Positions 20,841-32,935 of a stretch of 64,000 bases of DNA are shown here, piece after piece. Source of the DNA: Antilocapra americana (taxonomy: Eukaryota > Chordata > Mammalia > Artiodactyla > Antilocapridae); NCBI GenBank assembly GCA_007570785.1, contig ML662449.1, positions 17,175,601 to 17,239,600 of the forward strand, written 5' to 3'. How positions within the stretch are numbered: position 1 is the stretch's first letter; each line of letters starts with the position of its first letter. The notes beneath the pieces are model-generated. The model searched no databases. It saw only the letters and a list, made by a program, of their open reading frames with translations, and was not told the DNA's origin. Made by a program: the position numbers and the translations under genes.

Positions 20841-22190
20841 CCTATAACCTCACATTGGTCAGAATGGCCATCATCAAAAAGTCTACAGAGGGTGTAGAAA
20901 GGGTGTGGAGAAAAGCAAACACTCTTGCACTGTTGGTGAGGATGTAAATTCATACAGCCACTATGGAAGGAAGACGGATCTTTCCATGGTGGCTATATCA
21001 ATTTGCCAACAAAGGTCCATCTAGTCAAAATTATGGTTTTACCATTAGTCATGTATGGATCTGAGAGTTGGACTATAAAGAATGCTGAGCACTAAAGAAT
21101 TGATACTTTTGAAATGTGGTGTTGGAGAAGACTCTTGGGAGTCCCTTGGACTGCAAGGAGATCCAACCAAACCATCTTAAAGGAAATCAGTCATGAATAT
21201 TCATTGGAAGGACTGATGCTGAAGCTGAAACTCCAATACTTTGGCCACCTGATGTGAAGAACTGACTCATTGGAAAAGACCCTGATGCTTGGAAAGATTG
21301 AAGGCAGGTGGAGAAGGGAACAATAGAGTATGAAATGGTTGGATGGCATCACCGACTCAATGAACATGAGTTTGAGTAAACTCTGGGAGTTGACGATGGA
21401 CAGGGAGGCCTGGCTTGCTGCAGTCCATGGGGTCTAAAAGAGTCAGACACAACTCAGTAACTGAACTGAACTGAACTATGGAAGATAGTATGGAGATTCC
21501 TTAAAAAACTAGGTATAAAACCACCATATGACCCAGCAATCTCAGTCCTAGGCATATACCCTGAGGTAACCAAAACTGAAAAAGACACATGTATCCTATT
21601 TTTCATTGTAGCACTTCTTACAATAGCTAGAACATGGAAGCAATCTAGATGTCCATTGACAGATGAATGGATAAAGAAGTTGTGGTACATATACACAATG
21701 GAATATTACTCAGCCATGAAGTGGAACACATATGAGTCAGTTCTGATGAGGTGGATGAACCTAGAATCTATTATACAGAGTGAAGTGAGTCTGAAAGAGA
21801 AAGATAAATATTGTTTTCTAATGCACATATACAGAATCTAGAAAAATGATACTGAAGAATTTATTTACAGGGCAGCAATGGAGAAGCAAACATAGACTTA
21901 TGGACATGGGGAGAGGGGAGGAGAGGGTGAAATGTATGGAAAGAGTAACATGGAAACTTATATTACCTTATGTAAAATCGATAGCCAATGAGAATTTGCT
22001 GTATAGCTCAGGAAACTCAAAATGTGGCTCTGTATCAACCTAGAGGGGTGGAACGGGAGGGAAATGAGAGGGAGGTTCAAAAGGGAGGGAATATATGTAT
22101 ACCTATGGCTGATTCATGTTGAGGTTTGACAGAAAATAAAAAAAAAATTCTGTAAAGCAATTATCCTTCAATAAAATAATGAATTAAAAA
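20841..22190 (+). mobile_element. Host L1, 3' end (resumed)
   Basis: This continues the L1 interrupted at 19243: cctataacctcacattggtc, ggccatcatcaaaaagtcta, then tgcactgttggtgaggatg. It is interrupted again by a BovB at 20975-21475 and resumes at tggagattccttaaaaaact. Its C-terminal ORF2 part is readable at 21656-21841 ([17 protein letters not shown]). The 3'UTR follows, with a G-rich stretch near 21910-21930 and a polyadenylation-like ttcaataaaat near 22170. Confidence 0.88.
20975..21475 (+). mobile_element. BovB 3' end, 5'-truncated
   Basis: Sense BovB from about tttgccaacaaaggtccatc (21001) to the (CTGAA)n tail at 21475. It includes the end of the ORF2 frame (GSESWTIKNAEH-like). The L1 sequence CTATGGAAG occurs on both sides (20961 and 21476), consistent with a target duplication. 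The ~25 bases at 20975-21000 belong to neither consensus and may be filler added at the 5' end. Confidence 0.92.
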
Positions 22191-24189
22191 ATAAACAATT
22201 GGGCTGTACATAAAACATGAATATCCTTTTTATCTTAGCATCCCCATTCAAATTCTATCAAAGTGGCCTGATGACAGTGAATAATAATTATGATTTTTTA
22301 TGAAATAAAATTGTTTATGTATAAAGGATTCTTTGCTGATTACTATTTGCCTGAACATTCATGTTGAAACAGGTACAGAACAAAATCTTTCAGTATTTCT
22401 GTCATCCCTATTTTAGTATCTGTCACAGACAGAATTCAGATGACCTTTTCTGTTTGTTCATTATGGAGTACAGTTAAGAATTGTAGAATAATAGTTCTCC
22501 AAAGAAAGTCTGAATTTTTGGTTAAAAGTTCATGTGACAATAACCAAGAAAAAAAGTGGAAAAAAAAAAAACTTACTAAATGCCACCAGAAACAGACCTG
22601 ACAGTTTATAATTGAAGAAAATGCTCCCTGTCCTAGAAGCATCTTTGTGAAACTCATTCTAGGAAAGACAAATTTAATACCTGTTATCTAATCCCTCAGC
22701 ATATTAGAATCAGGAAAATAGTAGGAGGAAATTGACTGGCATCTGGAGACATAGAGTATTGAGAAGTGACAGCCTAGAAGCCCGGAAATGCACTCTGCCC
22801 TGGGACAATTTATAGGAAGATAAAATTGTCCCATAAACCCCGATAAGTCCTGGGACTATCGCTTTATTAACAAGAAACAGCCAAATAACAAATGTTACTG
22901 TTTGATGATGAGATGTCAGAACAAGATAAATTATACTTCTAAGAAAAATGACAATTTGAGGGCACACATTTAAATCCTTTCTTCCTAAGTACTGACTGAT
23001 AGAGACAAAGGAATACATTACAATGAATAAACTCTCAAAGTAGTTTTAAAAATGAAACCGAATTCCAAAGACAGAATCTGCTTTAAGCAGTTTATTCTAG
23101 TCTTAGATTCAATGAGGCCAAATGGGAGAAGACATTAAAATGACTCCTGGCCTCCAATTGTATTACTGTGTTTCTGGGTGGTAGGAAATCAATAGCAGAG
23201 ACTATGGTAGAGCTCCATTACAATCATTCATTTCAGAGGTCAAGGTAAGCCACTGGACAAAAGGAGATCCCTCATTCTGGATCTCTTTTCTCTGCTCAAA
23301 AATCAATATCATTGGAAAACCCAAGGACAAATCTAGCAATATCAAATAGAATGAGGCTAATTTTTCTATGACTTTAAGTTTAATAATAAAGAAAAGTCCC
23401 ATTTTAAATGGGGCATAAAATCAAGAGCAAACAACTAAAGAAGTAAGAAAAAAAGAAAAAAAGAAAATCTGATTCAGTGGCTTTGAGAAGCCAAAGAAAA
23501 CAAAAGTGAGTCTGGATATATGTGCAAATTTAGTTCATTTACCTCACCACTTAATCTGAATAGAAATTTTAAGACCGAATACCAGAATATGGAACAAATA
23601 TCAGACATAGACTATGAAAGGTTTATTCCTTTTATGACCAATGCATCAAGTAATCCCCAACTTTAAGAAATGTTTCAATACTATTTTCCCTAAACATTTG
23701 CTATAAAAAATAATTATGATAAATAGTTTATATATATACATATACCATGTAATAGAATATATTAGGTTTCTTTGAAAGACTGATATAAAGATATGACAAA
23801 GATCTAGATTTTATAAGCAAAGTGGTTATAATAATGACTGTTTCTAAATACTATTTTATACTAATGATGTAAATGATGATTTTTCACTCAACTATCAGTG
23901 TTATGGAATCTACTTTGATACAGAAATGAGGAAAAATCAGTAGTAATTGGTATCATCTCTGCAGAAAGTTGTAACTTCTAAAGAAAATTCATAGTTTAAG
24001 TTTACTAATAAAATATCTCAATAAAATTAAGTTTATTTTAAAACAATGAAAGTTTCCTGCATAAAATCAGAGTGAAATACGAATGCTAAGATGGCAATAA
24101 TGTTTATAAGCATATTCATCTCGCAGTATTATGAATTAACTTGAAAAAGTTGGATAAGAACACAGGGTGAAATATTCTAATTTCAATAA
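22191..24189. other. Unique AT-rich DNA
   Basis: No gene or repeat is recognised in these 2 kb. Open frames are at most about 100 codons on the minus strand (22710-23018), with no motif I know and no flanking splice or promoter evidence that I can judge. Confidence 0.55.
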
Positions 24190-24395
24190 AAATCTGCAAT
24201 GAAGGAGACCTGGATTAGATCCTTGGGTTGGGAAGATCCCTGGAGGAGGGCATGGCTACCCACTCCAGTATTCTTGCCTGGAGAATTCCCACGGAGACAG
24301 GAGCCTGGTGAGTCACAGAGTTGGACAGGACAGAGGAATCCATGGGATTGCAAAGAGTCTGACCCGACTAAGCGACTAAGTTCAGCACAGCAGAT
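24190..24395 (+). mobile_element. Bov-tA SINE, 5'-truncated
   Basis: Sense ruminant SINE body: gggttgggaagatccctgga, tggctacccactccagtat, gaattcccacggagacagga, gcaaagagtctgacccgact. The 5' tRNA-like start is missing or diverged, and the end is aagcgactaagttcagcac. Confidence 0.88.
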
Positions 24396-26034
24396 TGGTC
24401 TGAAGAAAGTACAATAGCTGCAATAATGAATAAGTCAGAAATACACTAATTTTAATTTTAAGCAAAATTCTCTGTTTAATAAGAACCTTCTCTTATTTCT
24501 TAAAGAAAAGATGGTGTGGGCTTATGGCAAGCTAAAGAAATGCAAATAAGTTAGTTTTTTAGTTTCCAAAATTATCTTTAGCCCTTCACAAAGTTACTTG
24601 CACATATTTAAACTCCTATCTTCCTTCAAAAGGGAGTGGAGAGGGCAGAGTCTTCTTCATTCTATAAAGGTTGAGATACAAGTATGGTTTCTTACACAGA
24701 AAAAAAGGGATTTTTTACTAATAAGATAATTCAAAACATTTCATTTGGTTCTGTGTTACTGAGTAGCACAAAATCATGTTTGATTCATTAACATTCTTCA
24801 CCAAGAGAATTAGAATTACTTTTATATCTTTCAAAAGAAGATGTATCTTTTTAGGGAAAAACAAAACAAAACAAAAGAAACACAAATATCTTTTATTTCC
24901 TCAACTTGTGAGGACACATAACAATAGATATAGCTTTTAAAAACTATAAAAACTGCTGAAATTAGAACAAGAATAGATTGAAAGAAAAAAAATCATTTGA
25001 TTACCTGAAAATTTGATACATGAAAGAGGAGGGGGATATATCAATAAAACAAGAACAAATGTCAGTGAAGAAAGAAAAAGTAGAGAACAAGGAAGAGACA
25101 TAACATAGAGATCAATGAGCAAAAATAATGTGTGATCAACTATTAAAAATAAGATTTTAATAATGACAATGAATCTAGCACACTTGATCCAGGTAAACAC
25201 CTTCCTACAGACATCAATTGCGTTCATTTAATAAACTTGTGTATTGCCACATTCCTAGTGCTGCCTTCTTTTTATATTTCAATGGGAATCAGATTATCAA
25301 CTCAGAGCATTTCTTAAATAACTGTTTTACTCATAATCTTCTTATGTTGCTACAATAATCTACCCTCCTAATTTTATAAAAGCTCTTTGCAAGAGCCTAC
25401 TTCTTTCTTTCTTAAAATTTTCAAAATGAAAATGAATTTTTCTGAGAATATGATGAAATAGCTAGTAAGCAACTTGAGGATTTTTATCAGAATTTAGCTC
25501 AACAATAAAAATAAACAGAAATAGTAATCAAAATATCTAGAAATCAATCTAGAAGATCAAATTTTATTATTATAATTTCAAGCAGATGTACAGATAATTA
25601 AGATGTAATAGAAAGATTTTCTCCCTGATCTGACATAATATTCAAATTTCTTACTGTAATAATCAACCAATTTCAAGATAGGAATATTGAGCAAAAATTT
25701 ATCTGCAATACAAGAGTATTAATAATATCTATATCATAATTGTGTTATGAGAAATAAATGCATGATTAATGTGAAAAAGATGTAGTTCAAAAGGCTGATA
25801 ATTCAAGTTTCAAGTATTCAGAACTCTCAATTTCTTTTCTCTCCTTTGTCTCTGTGTTTATTATTTTACACATTTACACACAAAAAAGGAAATTTTTAAA
25901 TATTCTGATTTAGTAATAATGGAAACACAAAATCTTAAGATATGTGAGACAGAGAAAATAGTCCTTGGGAAAAAATGTTATATTAAATGCTTATACAGAG
26001 ACAATAAGAAAATTAGTAGGTGAAAAATTCCACC
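24396..26034. other. Unique AT-rich DNA
   Basis: No gene is supported. An (AAAAC)n-type tract lies at 24853-24880. Much of the rest is A/T-rich, with no frame over about 100 codons and no recognisable domain. Confidence 0.55.
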
Positions 26035-26720
26035 TTAATAACTAGAAAAAGAAGACAAATTAATGCAGGAAGAAATAATAAAATAATAAAGGTAATAGCA
26101 GAAATCACTAATATAATGAGAAGTAAAAACAATAGAAAATCTCCAGTGAAATTCAATATTTCTACTTTGATCAATAATAATAAATCTCTGAAAAGATCTT
26201 TAAAATAAATAGGTGTATGATACCATAATTGCCATCAGTAAAAGAGAAAAACAATATTTCTGTAGGTCTTAAGGACATTAAAGGCTGCTAATGAGTATCA
26301 GTTATCTAGTTTTTCCAGTAAATTTGATATCTTAGAGTGAAATAAATACATTCCATAGAAGACAAATTGCATAATTTACTTACTAAGAATTAAAATCAGT
26401 ATTACCTTAACAAAAAAAAATTCAAAGATTATATAAGAGACTCTGAAAGCTTCTAAAGAAATAGAGCTTCAGGTATCCTTAATAAAATATTAGTAAATAA
26501 AATATAGCAATAAATAAAGATCATTATATATGATGGCCAAATGAGGTTATCCTAGGAACACAAGATTAGTTCAAAATGTTAAATTCAATCAATGAAAATC
26601 ACCATAGCAACACACTTCAGAAGAAATACCATATAACTCTCTCAAAAGATATAGAAAAAGAATCTGGCAAAGCTCCATCCTTTTATCCTTTAGGATAAAA
26701 GGCAAAGTTATCTTTTAATT
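26035..26720 (+). mobile_element. Old L1 ORF2 fragment
   Basis: The start matches the L1 ORF2 block after the endonuclease: aataactagaaaaagaagac, gcagaaatcactaat, caatagaaaatctccagtga, ctgaaaagatctttaaaata. The match continues through an aaattgcataattta-like part to the RT region (aacacaagattagttcaaaa, ccatataactctctcaaaag, aaaaagaatctggcaaag). The copy is old, with many indels and no usable frame. Confidence 0.7.
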
Positions 26721-26886
26721 GATATGCTTTTATCAATCAAAGATGTGTCACAATTGCAATTGGTAGTATGACTTTTGTTTTAAAAGCTCACACAATAGTG
26801 ATACTTCTTCCAAATAAAAGAATTTCAGATTCAGAGAAATGTAATAGTCACTTTATGTGACTCTTCTTCCAGCCTTAAAATCAGAG

Positions 26887-27260
26887 TATTCTCTATTTTC
26901 ATTATACAGTGTATTAGTTTTCCATGGCTGTTAAAACCAATAACCACAAGAACTGGTGGCATAAAACAACTAAAATTTATTCTTTAGTGTGTTACCATAT
27001 TGTTCATTAGTGTATTAGCAAGACAGTATATTCTCTATTTTCATTATACAGTGTATTAGTTTCTGTGGCTGTTATAACCAATTACCACAGACTAGGTGAC
27101 ATAAAACAACTAAACTTTATTCCCTCACTGATCCAGAGGTCAAAAGTTCAAAATCAAGGTGTTGACAAGCCTTCAGAAGGACTGTGCAGGAATCGTTCCC
27201 TGTTTCTTCTAATTACTGGTTGCTGCCAGAATTCCTTAGCTTTCTTTTTATTTCTTTATT
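26887..27260 (+). repeat. Ancient repeat with a 142-bp tandem duplication
   Basis: TATTCTCTATTTTCATTATA followed by cagtgtattagttt occurs at 26887 and again at 27029. Each copy is followed by the same downstream series (ggctgttaaaaccaataacc / ggctgttataaccaattacc, then cataaaacaactaaa). The sequence type (TGTATTAGTTT, gtaacaaattaccacaa) is a common ancient mammalian repeat whose name I cannot give with certainty. The second copy extends further, into a ccagaggtcaaaagttcaaa block. Confidence 0.75.
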
Positions 27261-27298
27261 TGTATTGTAGTTAAAACGTTTAACATGAGATCTAGAGT

Positions 27299-27507
27299 CT
27301 TGGTTTCCCAGGTGGCTAAGTGGGAAAGGATCTGCCTGCCGATTCAGTTGATGCAAGTTGCAGATTCCATCCATGGGTCTGGAAGATCCCCTGGAGTAGG
27401 AGATGGCATCACACTCCAGTATCCTTGCTTGGAAAATTGCATAAACTGAGAAAGCTGGGGGCTACAGTCCTTGGGGCCACAGTAAAACATGACTCAGCAC
27501 TACAATC
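27299..27507 (+). mobile_element. Bov-tA SINE
   Basis: A diverged sense SINE with ttggtttcccaggtggctaa at the 5' end, ggatctgcctgccgattcag, tggaagatcccctggagtag, cactccagtatccttgcttg and gggccacagtaaaacatgac. It lies inside the L1 3'UTR. Confidence 0.88.
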
Positions 27508-28157
27508 TTAATAAACTTATAAATATAAAATACAATATTGTTAATATACAATGTAGTACAGCTACAGACACAGTTTCTTACAGCAGACCTCTACAACTTA
27601 CTCGTCTTGCACAGCTGAAACTTTAGACTTGAATAGCCACTTTTCATTTTGCCCTCATCACAGCCACTGGAAACCACAATGTTGCTCTATGCTTTGATGA
27701 GTTTTAAATACCTCATTTAAGTGTAAATATTTGTTCTTCTGTGACTGGCTTAGCATACTGTCCTCAAGGTTCATCTGTGTTGTTCTTATGGCAAGATTTC
27801 CATTTTTTATGACAGTGATATTTGACTCTGTGTATATAACACATTTGCTTTATGCATTCACCTGCTAATGGACGTTTAAGTTGCTTCCATATCTTGGTTA
27901 CTGTGAATAGTGCTCCACTGAGCATGGGAGTGTAAATAGCTCTTCAAGATCCTAATTTTGATCCAGTTGGATAAATACTTAGCACGATTGTTAAGTCTTA
28001 TGGCAGTTATATTTTTAATTTCTGGAGGAATCTCCACTTTTTCACAGCAGCTGCCCCATTTTACATTCTCATCAATATTGATGATTCCACTTTTTCTGCA
28101 TCCTTTCCTACACTTGTTATCTTTCTTTTGATGAAGTGTTAATGATATTCCCTTACA

Positions 28158-28312
28158 TCCTAACTGGGTCAGGAAGATCATCTGGAGGAGGGCGTGGCAA
28201 CCCACTCCAGTATTCTTGCCTGGAAAATTCCATGGACAGAGGAACCTGGTGGGCTACTGCCCATGAGATAGCAGAGTCAGACATGACTGAGCAACTAATA
28301 CTAACAGCTGTG
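28158..28312 (+). mobile_element. Bov-tA SINE, 5'-truncated
   Basis: The sense body runs from gggtcaggaagatcatctgg to gagcaactaatactaacag. It lies inside the antisense L1 between catcctaact and ctgtgaagtaataactc, which are adjacent in L1. Confidence 0.9.
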
Positions 28313-28517
28313 AAGTAATAACTCATTATTTTGATTTGCTTTTCCCTGTTGATTAATGATGTTGAGTATTTTTCATATACCTATTGGTTAATTATATATT
28401 TTCTTTAGAGAAAGTTTATTCAAATCCTTTGTCTATTTTTTTTTCAGTTGAGTTATTCAGATTTTTCTTATTGAATAGTAGGAATTCCTTATACATTTTG
28501 ATCATTAATACCTTACA

Positions 28518-28565
28518 GATATGTTGTTGTTGTTCCATCGCTAAGTCATGTCCAGCTCTTCATGC
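28518..28565 (-). mobile_element. SINE/BovB tail scrap
   Basis: About 45 bases (ttgttgttgttccatcgcta, agtcatgtccagctcttc) match the inverted 3' part shared by Bov-tA and BovB. They split L1 between cagatatg and cttccaaatatttc. Confidence 0.65.
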
Positions 28566-29019
28566 TTCCAAATATTTCTTTCTGTCCCATACATTTACAT
28601 TTTACTCTGTTAATTTTCTTTTGCTGTGTGTGGAAAGCTTTTTAATTTGATGGACTATTACTTATCTATTTTTGCTTTTGTTGCCTGTGCTTTGAGTGTC
28701 AAATCCAAAAATAAATATTGCCAACATCAATGTCCTGAAGTATTCTGCTGTTCTCTTCTCTGAATTTTATAGCTTCCTATCTTAAGTTGATGCTTTTAAT
28801 CTCCTGTTGAGCTGATTTTCACTTTTTTAAGTTTTTTGGTCACAACAGTCTCTTGAGAAATTTGCGATGGTAAAGGTTAATTTTACTCACTTGATTACTT
28901 TTCATGATGACAAATAAAGCCATGATGTTTCACAATTACTTTCCCATATTTTGTTCAGGAAACACAAAATTCAAATCGAAAGAAATGTTCCAGTGAATCT
29001 GAAAATTGTTTTCATCCAC

Positions 29020-31757
29020 ATTCTAGGAATCAGTGAACTAAAATGGACTGGAATGAGTTAATTTACCTCAGATGACAATTTTATCTACTACTATGGGCAG
29101 GAATCCCTTAGAAGAAATGGAGTAGCCATCATAGTCAACAAGAGTCCGAAATGCAGTACTTGGATGCAATTTCAAAAATGACAGAATGATCTCTGTTCGT
29201 TTCCAAGGCAAACCATTCAACATCACAGTAATCCAAGTCTATGCCCCTAGCAGTAATGCTGAAGAAACTGAAGCTGAATGGTTCTTTGAAGACCTAAAAG
29301 ACCTTATAGAAATAATGCCCCCCAAAAGATGTCCTTTTCATTATAGGAGACAGGAAAGGAAAAGAAGGAAGTCAGGAAACACCTGGAGCAACAGGTAAAT
29401 TTGGCCTTGGAGTACAGAATAAAGCAGGCAAAGGCTAATAGAGTTTTACTAAGAGAAAACACTGGTCATAGCAAACACACTTTTCCAACAACACGAGAAG
29501 ACTCTACACGTGGACATCACCAGATGATCAACACTGAAATAAGATTGATTATATTCCTTGTAGTCAAAGATGGAGAAGCTCTATATAGCCAGCAAAAACA
29601 AGACCACGAGCTGACTGTGACTCAGATCATGAACTCTTTATGGCCAAATTCTGACTTAAATTGAAGAAAGTGGGGAAAACCACCAAACCATTCAGGTATC
29701 ATCTAAATCAAATCTCTTATGATTATACAGTGAAAGTGACAAATAGATTTATGGGACTAGATGTGATAGAGTGCCTGATGAACTATGGACAGAGGTTCAT
29801 GACATTGTGCAGGAGACAGGGATCAAGAAAATTCCCAGGAAAAAGAAATGCAAAAAAGCAAAATGGTTGTCTGAGGAGGCCTTTACAAATAGCTGTGAAT
29901 AGAAGAAAAGTGAAAAGCAAAGGAGAAAAGGAAAGTTATAACCATCTGAATGCAGAGTTCCAAAGAATAGCAAGGAGAGATAAGAAAGCCTTCCTCAGTG
30001 ATCAATGCAAAGAAATACAGGAAAACAATAGAATGGGAAAGACTAGAGATCTCTTCAAGAAAATTAGAGGTAACAAGGAAACATTTCTTGCAAAGGGCTC
30101 AATACAGAAATGGTATGGACCTGACAGAAGCAGAAGATATTAAGAAGAGGTGGCAAGAATACACAGAACTGTACAAAAAAAGATCTTCACAACCCGGTTA
30201 ATCATGATGGTGTGATCACTCACAATCACCTAGAGCCAGACATCCTGGAATGTGAAGTCAAGTGGGCCTCAGGAAGAATCACTACAAACAAAGCTAGTGG
30301 AGATGATGGAATCACATTTGAGCTATTTCAAATCCTGAAAGATGATGCTGTGAAAGTGTTGCACTCAATATGTCAGCAAATTTGGAAAACTCAGCAGTGG
30401 CTACAGGATTGGAAAAGTTCAGTTTTCATTTCAATCCCAAAGAAAGACAATGCCAAAGAATGCTCAAACAACTGCATAACTGAAGCCATCTCACATGCCA
30501 GTAAGGTAATGCTGAAAATTCTCCAATTCAGACTTCATCAATACATTAACCATGAACTTCCAGATGTTCAAGCTGGTTTTAGAAAAGGCAGAGGAACCAG
30601 AGATTAAATTACCAACATCTGCTGGATCAGCAAAAAAGCAAGAGAGTTCCAGAAAAACATCTATTTCTGCTTCATTGACTATGCCAAAGCCTTTGACTTT
30701 GTGGATCACAATAAACTGTTGAAAATTCTGAAAGAGATGGGAATACCAGACCACCTGATCTGCCTCTTGAGAAGCCTGCATGCAGGTCAGGAAGCAACAG
30801 TTAGACCTGGACATAGAACAACAAACTGGTTCCAAATAGGAAACGGAGTATGTCAAGGCTGTATATATATTGTCACCCTGCTTATTTAACTTATATGCAG
30901 ACTACATCACGAGAAATGCTGGGCTGGATGAAGCACAAGCTGGAATCTAGATTGCTGGGAGAAATATCAATAACCTCAGATATGCAGATGACATCACCCT
31001 TATGGCAGAAAGTGAAGAGGAACTAAAGAGCCTCTTGATGAAAGTGAAAGAGGAGAGTGAAAAAGTTGGCTTAAAGCTCAGCATTCAGAAAAATAAGATT
31101 ATGACATGTGGTCCCATCGCTTCATGGGAAATAGATGGGAAACAGTGGTACAGTGAGAGACTTTATTTTTTTGAGCTTCAAAATAACTGCAGATGGTGAT
31201 TGCAGCCATGAAATTATAAGACCCTTACTCCTTGGAAGGAAGGTTATGATCATCCTAGCCAGCATATTAGAAAGCAAAGACATTACTTTGCCAACAAAGG
31301 TCTGTCTGGTCAAGGCTCTGTTTTTTCCAGTAGTCATGTATAGATGTGAAAGTTGGACTATTAAAAAAAAAAAAAAACCTGCACGCTGAAGAATTGATGC
31401 TTTGAACTGTGGTGTTGGAGAAGACTCTCGAGAGTCCCTTGGACTGCAAGCAGATCCAACCAGTCTATCCTAAGGAGATCAGTCCTGGGTGTTCGCCGGA
31501 AGGTCTGATGTTGAGACTGAAACTCCAATACTTTGGCCACCTGATTCAAAGGTCTGACTCATTTGAAAAGACCCTGATGCTGGGAAAGATTGAGGACAGG
31601 AGGAGAAGGGGACGACACAGGATGAGACGGTTTGATGGCATCACTGCCTCAATGGACATGAGTTTGGCAAGCTCCAGGAGTTGGTGATGGACAGGGAGGC
31701 CTGACGTGCTGCAGCTAATGGGGTCACAAAGAGTCAGACATGACTGAGCGACTGAAC
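29020..31757 (+). mobile_element. BovB, 2.7 kb, inside the retrocopy
   Basis: Sense BovB starting in the endonuclease (cattctaggaatcagtgaac) and ending in the 3' tail gagcgactgaactgaatt. Open pieces give the endonuclease (29186-29398, FNITVIQVYAPSSNAEETEA), the linker (29661-30143) and the RT: 30212-30607 has WKSSVFISIPKKDNAKECSN and QAGFRKGRGTRD, and 30650-30720 encodes YFCFIDYAKAFDFVDH, with the catalytic FxDYxKAFD block. The YADD region near 30975 reads cagatatgcagatgacatca. Scattered stops and frameshifts, and an A16 run near 31363, inactivate it. It lacks the 5' leader. Confidence 0.95.
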
Positions 31758-32719
31758 TGAATTAAGGGTTCAGAAGAACAGTGGCAAGGAGGAAGGATGA
31801 AAGTGGGACATAACGAAGGCAGATAATTTTTGTTCAATTTCACTTTTAAAGTCCAAATCTTTCCAATGATTTTAACATGTTTTGCACCAAAAAAGGAATC
31901 AATACTTTTCATTCCACTCTTGTCTACTTTAGCCAAAGCCTTATGAGCTGTGATCATTTTACAATTTTTCTTCATAGGCTTGCAATTTTTAGAATTAAAC
32001 TTAGTGTAATCATCTTCTGCTTCTACAGGCTTATCTGATAGCTTTGATTTCTTCTATGGAGGGTTTGGCACTGAAGATGGGAGGTTCTAGAAACTTTAAT
32101 ATAAGTCATCACTTAATTGTTTAGGGATGTATCAGATATTAGACCATGGGCATAACGGACATAATACTCATCCTTGTCACTGGAAACCTGGCCAGCAGAG
32201 AAAAACACAATAGACTGTACCGGGGCACTGAGGTTTTTAATGCTGCCATAGTCTGATTAACCTTTTTTTTTTTTTTTTTTCCAGCCATTTTAATATTTTC
32301 TCTTTGCTGTACTTGTAATACTTCTTCTTGTCTATTTCTTTCTTCTCTGTGGCATGTCTAAGTAACTTCTCAAGTTCAGGAAGTTTCAGCAACAAGATAC
32401 ACTCCGGGAACATGTCATCCATAACAACTTGATCAGAGGCTGAAACTTCCTCTCTTTATTGGCCATTATAAGGTAGTGGAGAAGTAGAAACAGAGGGTCC
32501 CTAGGTGTGGCAAAGTAAAGAAGACCTCCTGCTTGAACTGCTTCATTTATAAACCAAGAATTTTTTCCTTGAAAATTTTTATTTCAAACAGCTGTGATAG
32601 ACACATATTCAACAGGTAAATGGCTCCTTCCCCTGAACGTGGGTTAGCCAGTTTTACAAACACAAGCCCATTTTTCATCTGAAACATCCTTTAAATATTC
32701 TGGGAGCAGGAACACGTGC

Positions 32720-32935
32720 TGCCAGGTGCTAGTCCAGTCCCCGCCGTCTGCGCCGCCGGCCACGCCGCTCGTCTGTCCCTCGGCCGCGGGCCTCAGCCCC
32801 CGGAGCGCGGGCTTGGCGAGAGACGGTTGGCAAATGGCGGCCGAAGGGTCGATTCCCGGAAGCGCGGCGCGGCAGGGCCTGCCAGGCGAATGTTGTTTCC
32901 TTTTTAGGAGTCCGCCAGAGGCCCGGCTTTCAATG
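32720..32935 (-). other. CpG-rich 5' leader of the RNASEH2B retrocopy
   Basis: The stretch has dense CpG (gccgccggccacgccgctcg, cctcggccgcgggcc, gaagcgcggcgcggcag) in a window otherwise very poor in CpG. It corresponds to the 5'UTR and first codons of the retrocopied mRNA. Survival of many CpGs suggests a fairly recent retrocopy or low germline methylation. Short open frames here on both strands follow from GC content. Confidence 0.8.

Larger units (their letters stand above)
27262..28828 (-). mobile_element. L1, antisense (left part of host copy)
   Basis: The antisense L1 3' region begins about tattgtagttaaaacgttta. It continues through actggcttagcatactgtcc, caagattccatttttt-like, tctggaggaatctccacttt, ttttgatttgcttttccctg, ttgcttttgttgcctgtgct and gagctgatttt at 28818. 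It resumes at 32985 past a 4.1-kb insertion. Two sense Bov-tA copies and one short SINE scrap interrupt it. It is an old copy with no open frame of size. Confidence 0.8.
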
